A stretch of DNA of 7,901 nucleotides from Anaerolineae bacterium (GTDB taxonomy: Bacteria; Chloroflexota; Anaerolineae; 4572-78; J111): positions 1 to 7,901 of the forward strand of contig JAGRCC010000405.1 of assembly GCA_020433785.1 (NCBI GenBank), given 5' to 3'. How positions within the stretch are numbered: the first letter of the stretch is position 1; every line of letters starts with the position of its first letter. This document shows, in pieces, positions 6,033-7,901 of this stretch. The notes beneath the pieces were generated by a model, which did no database searches, was not told the DNA's origin, and saw nothing but the letters and a program-made list of their open reading frames with translations. The translations under genes and the position numbers were made by a program.

Positions 6033-6617
6033 ATGAGAAAGCTGATCGTGGCTGAATTTGTTTCACTCGACGGCGTAATGCAGGCGCCGGGTGGTGCGGA
6101 AGAAGATATGGACGGCGGCTTTGCCCACGGCGGTTGGACGATACCCTATTGGCACGATGAGATTGGGGCCCATTTCTTCCAGGCGATGGACGACTGCGAC
6201 ACCTTTTTGCTGGGGCGCAAGACGTGGGAAGGGCATAGCATTTTTGAATCAATGGAAGAGGGCAATCCTTTTGGTGATTTGATGAAAGCGATGCGTAAAT
6301 ATGTGGTTTCAACAACGCTGGAATCGGCTGATGCCTGGCGCAACTCGACCATCATTCGGAAGAATGTGGTGGAAGAAGTGCAAAAGCTCAAAGAACAGCC
6401 CGGCAAGAATATCTATGTCGACGGCAGCAGTGTTTTGGTGCATACCTTGGCCCAGCACAATCTTGTCGATGAGTACAGCTTCTTGGTCTATCCGCTGGTG
6501 TTGGGCGGCGGCAAGCGCGTCTTCCCTGAAAATTTGCACCTCAATTTAGAACTGATCGAAACCAAACCTTTCCCGACAGGCGTGGTCTCGATGCGCTACG
6601 CGGTAAAAAACGCGTAG
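6033..6617 (+). CDS. Dihydrofolate-reductase-like protein (RibD C-terminal domain family)
   Basis: A complete 194-residue protein of the family usually annotated 'dihydrofolate reductase family protein' (RibD_C fold, PF01872-like). Visible hallmarks are the N-terminal strand with 'SLDGVMQAPG' (11-20), 'LLGRKTWEG' (59-67), the nucleotide-site region 'VVSTTL' (91-96), 'IYVDGSS' (127-133) and 'YPLVLGGGKRVFPE' (153-166). Members of this family bind NADPH-type cofactors and include the RibD reductase of riboflavin synthesis, but stand-alone ~190-residue members like this one generally have no assigned substrate and are not true folate enzymes. Length is typical. It has its own promoter and a strong ribosome binding site, and looks monocistronic. 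No riboflavin or folate gene is nearby, so its physiological role cannot be inferred from context. Confidence 0.92.
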   Translation: MRKLIVAEFVSLDGVMQAPGGAEEDMDGGFAHGGWTIPYWHDEIGAHFFQAMDDCDTFLLGRKTWEGHSIFESMEEGNPFGDLMKAMRKYVVSTTLESADAWRNSTIIRKNVVEEVQKLKEQPGKNIYVDGSSVLVHTLAQHNLVDEYSFLVYPLVLGGGKRVFPENLHLNLELIETKPFPTGVVSMRYAVKNA

Positions 6618-6618
6618 T

Positions 6619-6659
6619 CTGAAGCGACGCAGCATTTATTTACTGCCTGTTAGCTTCAG
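6619..6659 (+). terminator. Stem-loop just after the DHFR-like gene
   Basis: CTGAAGC (6619-6625) pairs with GCTTCAG (6653-6659), with a nested GCAG (6629-6632) / CTGC (6643-6646). It begins 2 bases after the stop codon, a typical terminator position. It is followed by 'ttcg' rather than a T-run, so termination may be weak or the hairpin may protect the 3' end. Confidence 0.4.
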
Positions 6660-6678
6660 TTCGAAAATTGATAAAATC

Positions 6679-6750
6679 GACAGAATTTACATGATTTGCA
6701 AGATAAAAATAAACAAAAAACAAAATCTTTTTAATCGTGTAAATTCTGTC
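6679..6750. repeat. Long inverted repeat between convergent genes
   Basis: GACAGAATTTACATGATT (6679-6696) and AATCGTGTAAATTCTGTC (6733-6750) are inverted copies matching at 17 of 18 positions. The 36-base A-rich loop has a further AAGAT/ATCTT pairing (6700-6704, 6725-6729). 'ACAGAATTTAC...GTAAATTCTGT' palindromes are recurrent dispersed repeats in several bacterial phyla. Its position between convergent genes would also suit a bidirectional transcription barrier, although the T-runs are poor. Confidence 0.75.
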
Positions 6751-6761
6751 TAATTGTTCCA

Positions 6762-6941
6762 CTATATCTTCATTGAGCCACGATTGCGATCCAGCGACAT
6801 AAATAAACCCTGCCTACCGAAGTCGAGCACGTATAGGACTTTGATGTCGGTGGGCAGTTTGATTTCGGGCGTGCCGTGACTGAGTTCGGCGGCGAGGGCC
6901 CATGTATTACCCCCATATTCCGGCGGGGATGTAGAGTTCAC
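6762..6941 (-). pseudogene. Possible gene remnant or small ORF overlapping the 3' end of the PrpF/GalD gene
   Basis: On the minus strand a frame is open from about 6950 to a TAG at 6762-6764, with a possible GTG start at 6941 (59 residues). It reads like genuine protein: 'PEYGGNTWALAAELSHGT', 'PEIKLPTDIKVLYVLDFG', 'RQGLFMSLDRNRG'. It is one frame off the end of the isomerase gene, whose TAA is at 6907-6909. There is no ATG start and no visible ribosome binding site, so it may be the 3' tail of a gene truncated by deletion against the isomerase gene. I do not recognise the family. Confidence 0.3.
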
Positions 6942-7901
6942 CCTTACTGATTAATCGCGCGGTGCGGAGTGTGCCGGATTTTTTGACGTCGATGGTATCA
7001 CCCTTGGCCTCGATGTCGAGATCAACCGAGAATTCACCGAAGGGGTGTTCGATAGATAGTACGGTCTGGCCATTCGTGGGCGGGTGGACGATATCGCCGG
7101 CGATTGAGCCGGGCAGGAGGCAGGCCGTTGCTACGGAAACGGCGGCCAAAACGCCAATCGCTGCGTGACAAACATGCGGAATGAACATACGGGTATGGAC
7201 AAAGCCGCCGTGGATGGGTGGAGCAATCAAACACATCTTGGGAATGGTTTTGTTGGTCACATCACCGAGGGTCATGCGGGGGCCGATGGCTAACCGTATT
7301 GCCTCCAATCGGGCTTTCAATTCTTCATCCGCATCCAGCTCGGCTTTGCTTTCGTAGCCGGTGCGGCCCACATCGGCGGCTCGCAGTACCACGACCGGCA
7401 TTCCGTTATCGACGACCGTCACCGCAACGCCATCGACAACATCAACGACATTACCCGTCGGCAGTAGGGCTCCCGTCGCGGAGCCGGCCACGTCTAAATA
7501 GTTGCAAATAATCGGGGCGGCGGTGCCCGGTACGCCGTCAACGGTCGCGTCGCCGGCATACTCGACTTCGCCCTGGGGTGTTGGCACGGTTACTTCGCAC
7601 AACCCGCCGCTGTTGACCATATGGATTATGGCTGTGGTTTGGTCCTTTTGCGCCGGCCACAGATGGGACTCAATCGCAAACGGCAGCACGCCGGCCAGAA
7701 TATTACCGCAATTTTGCAGCGTCGACACGCGTCCCCCACCAATGACAACTTGCAAAAACAGGTAGTCGAGATCGGCATCCTCACGCGACGACAGGCTGAC
7801 AATGGCCGCTTTACTTGTCAGTGTTTCGGCCCCCCCCAGCCCATCAATTTGGCGCGGATCGCCCAGGCCGACGCCTTCCATCGCCGCGATGACAACCCGG
7901 T
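6907..7901 (-). CDS. PrpF/GalD-family isomerase (probable 4-oxalomesaconate tautomerase-like), 5' partial
   Basis: About 330 residues are visible. The frame continues through the window edge ('RVVIAA' before the ATG at 7881), so that ATG is internal. Conserved PrpF-family blocks, numbered from it, are 'DPRQIDGLGGAETLTSK' (8-24), 'QNCGNILAGVLPFAIE' (56-71), 'DGVPGTAAPI', 'GALLPTGN', 'GDVTNKTIPKM', 'HAAIGVLAAVSVATACLLPG' and the C-terminal 'RTARLISKGELYIP'. The Lys of TSK (24) and Cys of NCGN (58) are 34 residues apart, as in the proposed catalytic pair of PrpF. The fold is like diaminopimelate epimerase. PrpF isomerises 2-methylaconitate; GalD tautomerises 4-oxalomesaconate in gallate and protocatechuate 4,5-cleavage. 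The LTSK and PTGN style favours GalD, but without neighbours the substrate is uncertain. The missing N-terminus should carry an 'MRGGTSKG'-type motif. Confidence 0.88.
   Translation of the reverse strand, partial: RVVIAAMEGVGLGDPRQIDGLGGAETLTSKAAIVSLSSREDADLDYLFLQVVIGGGRVSTLQNCGNILAGVLPFAIESHLWPAQKDQTTAIIHMVNSGGLCEVTVPTPQGEVEYAGDATVDGVPGTAAPIICNYLDVAGSATGALLPTGNVVDVVDGVAVTVVDNGMPVVVLRAADVGRTGYESKAELDADEELKARLEAIRLAIGPRMTLGDVTNKTIPKMCLIAPPIHGGFVHTRMFIPHVCHAAIGVLAAVSVATACLLPGSIAGDIVHPPTNGQTVLSIEHPFGEFSVDLDIEAKGDTIDVKKSGTLRTARLISKGELYIPAGIWG

Overview
The window most likely comes from a Chloroflexota (green non-sulfur) genome, probably Anaerolineae-like. This is inferred. The main clues are a secreted multi-repeat protein carrying a 'LVYLPSILRN' segment, which closely resembles the 'YLPLVLRN' linkers I associate with Chloroflexota exported proteins, a DUF2270-type membrane protein, and intergenic DNA unusually rich in short palindromic and tandem repeats. 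No rRNA, tRNA, CRISPR array or intact mobile element is visible.

Layout: (1) 1-635 (+), the 3' part of a membrane protein with two transmembrane helices (DUF2270-like) fused to a C-terminal DUF2179-like domain. (2) 636-2455, about 1.8 kb without a convincing intact gene. It holds an imperfect palindrome (753-827), an inverted/direct repeat cluster (964-1044), a 310-bp array built strictly from 10-bp modules in 20-bp units (1361-1670), a possible gene remnant (1803-1937) followed by a terminator-like hairpin (1965-2010), and a likely promoter plus structured leader for the next gene. (3) 2456-5539 (+), a 1027-residue exported protein: signal peptide, 14 FG-GAP/VCBS-type calcium-loop repeats (probably two seven-bladed propellers), the Chloroflexota-type linker, and a C-terminal concanavalin-like domain. 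(4) 5540-6032, a two-hairpin REP/MITE-like element, a strong intrinsic terminator, a second weaker hairpin, and a promoter with a structured leader. (5) 6033-6617 (+), a dihydrofolate-reductase-like (RibD C-terminal) protein. (6) 6618-6906, two hairpins and a possible overlapping ORF remnant. (7) 6907-7901 (-), a PrpF/GalD-family isomerase whose 5' end lies beyond the window.

The genes do not look like one operon. The three plus-strand genes are separated by long spacers with their own promoter or terminator signals, and the last gene is convergent with them. The most unusual structure is the phased decamer array at 1361-1670. Its core motif (ACAAAT, 4 bp, ATTTGT) recurs in slightly altered form in the separate repeat at 964-1044.
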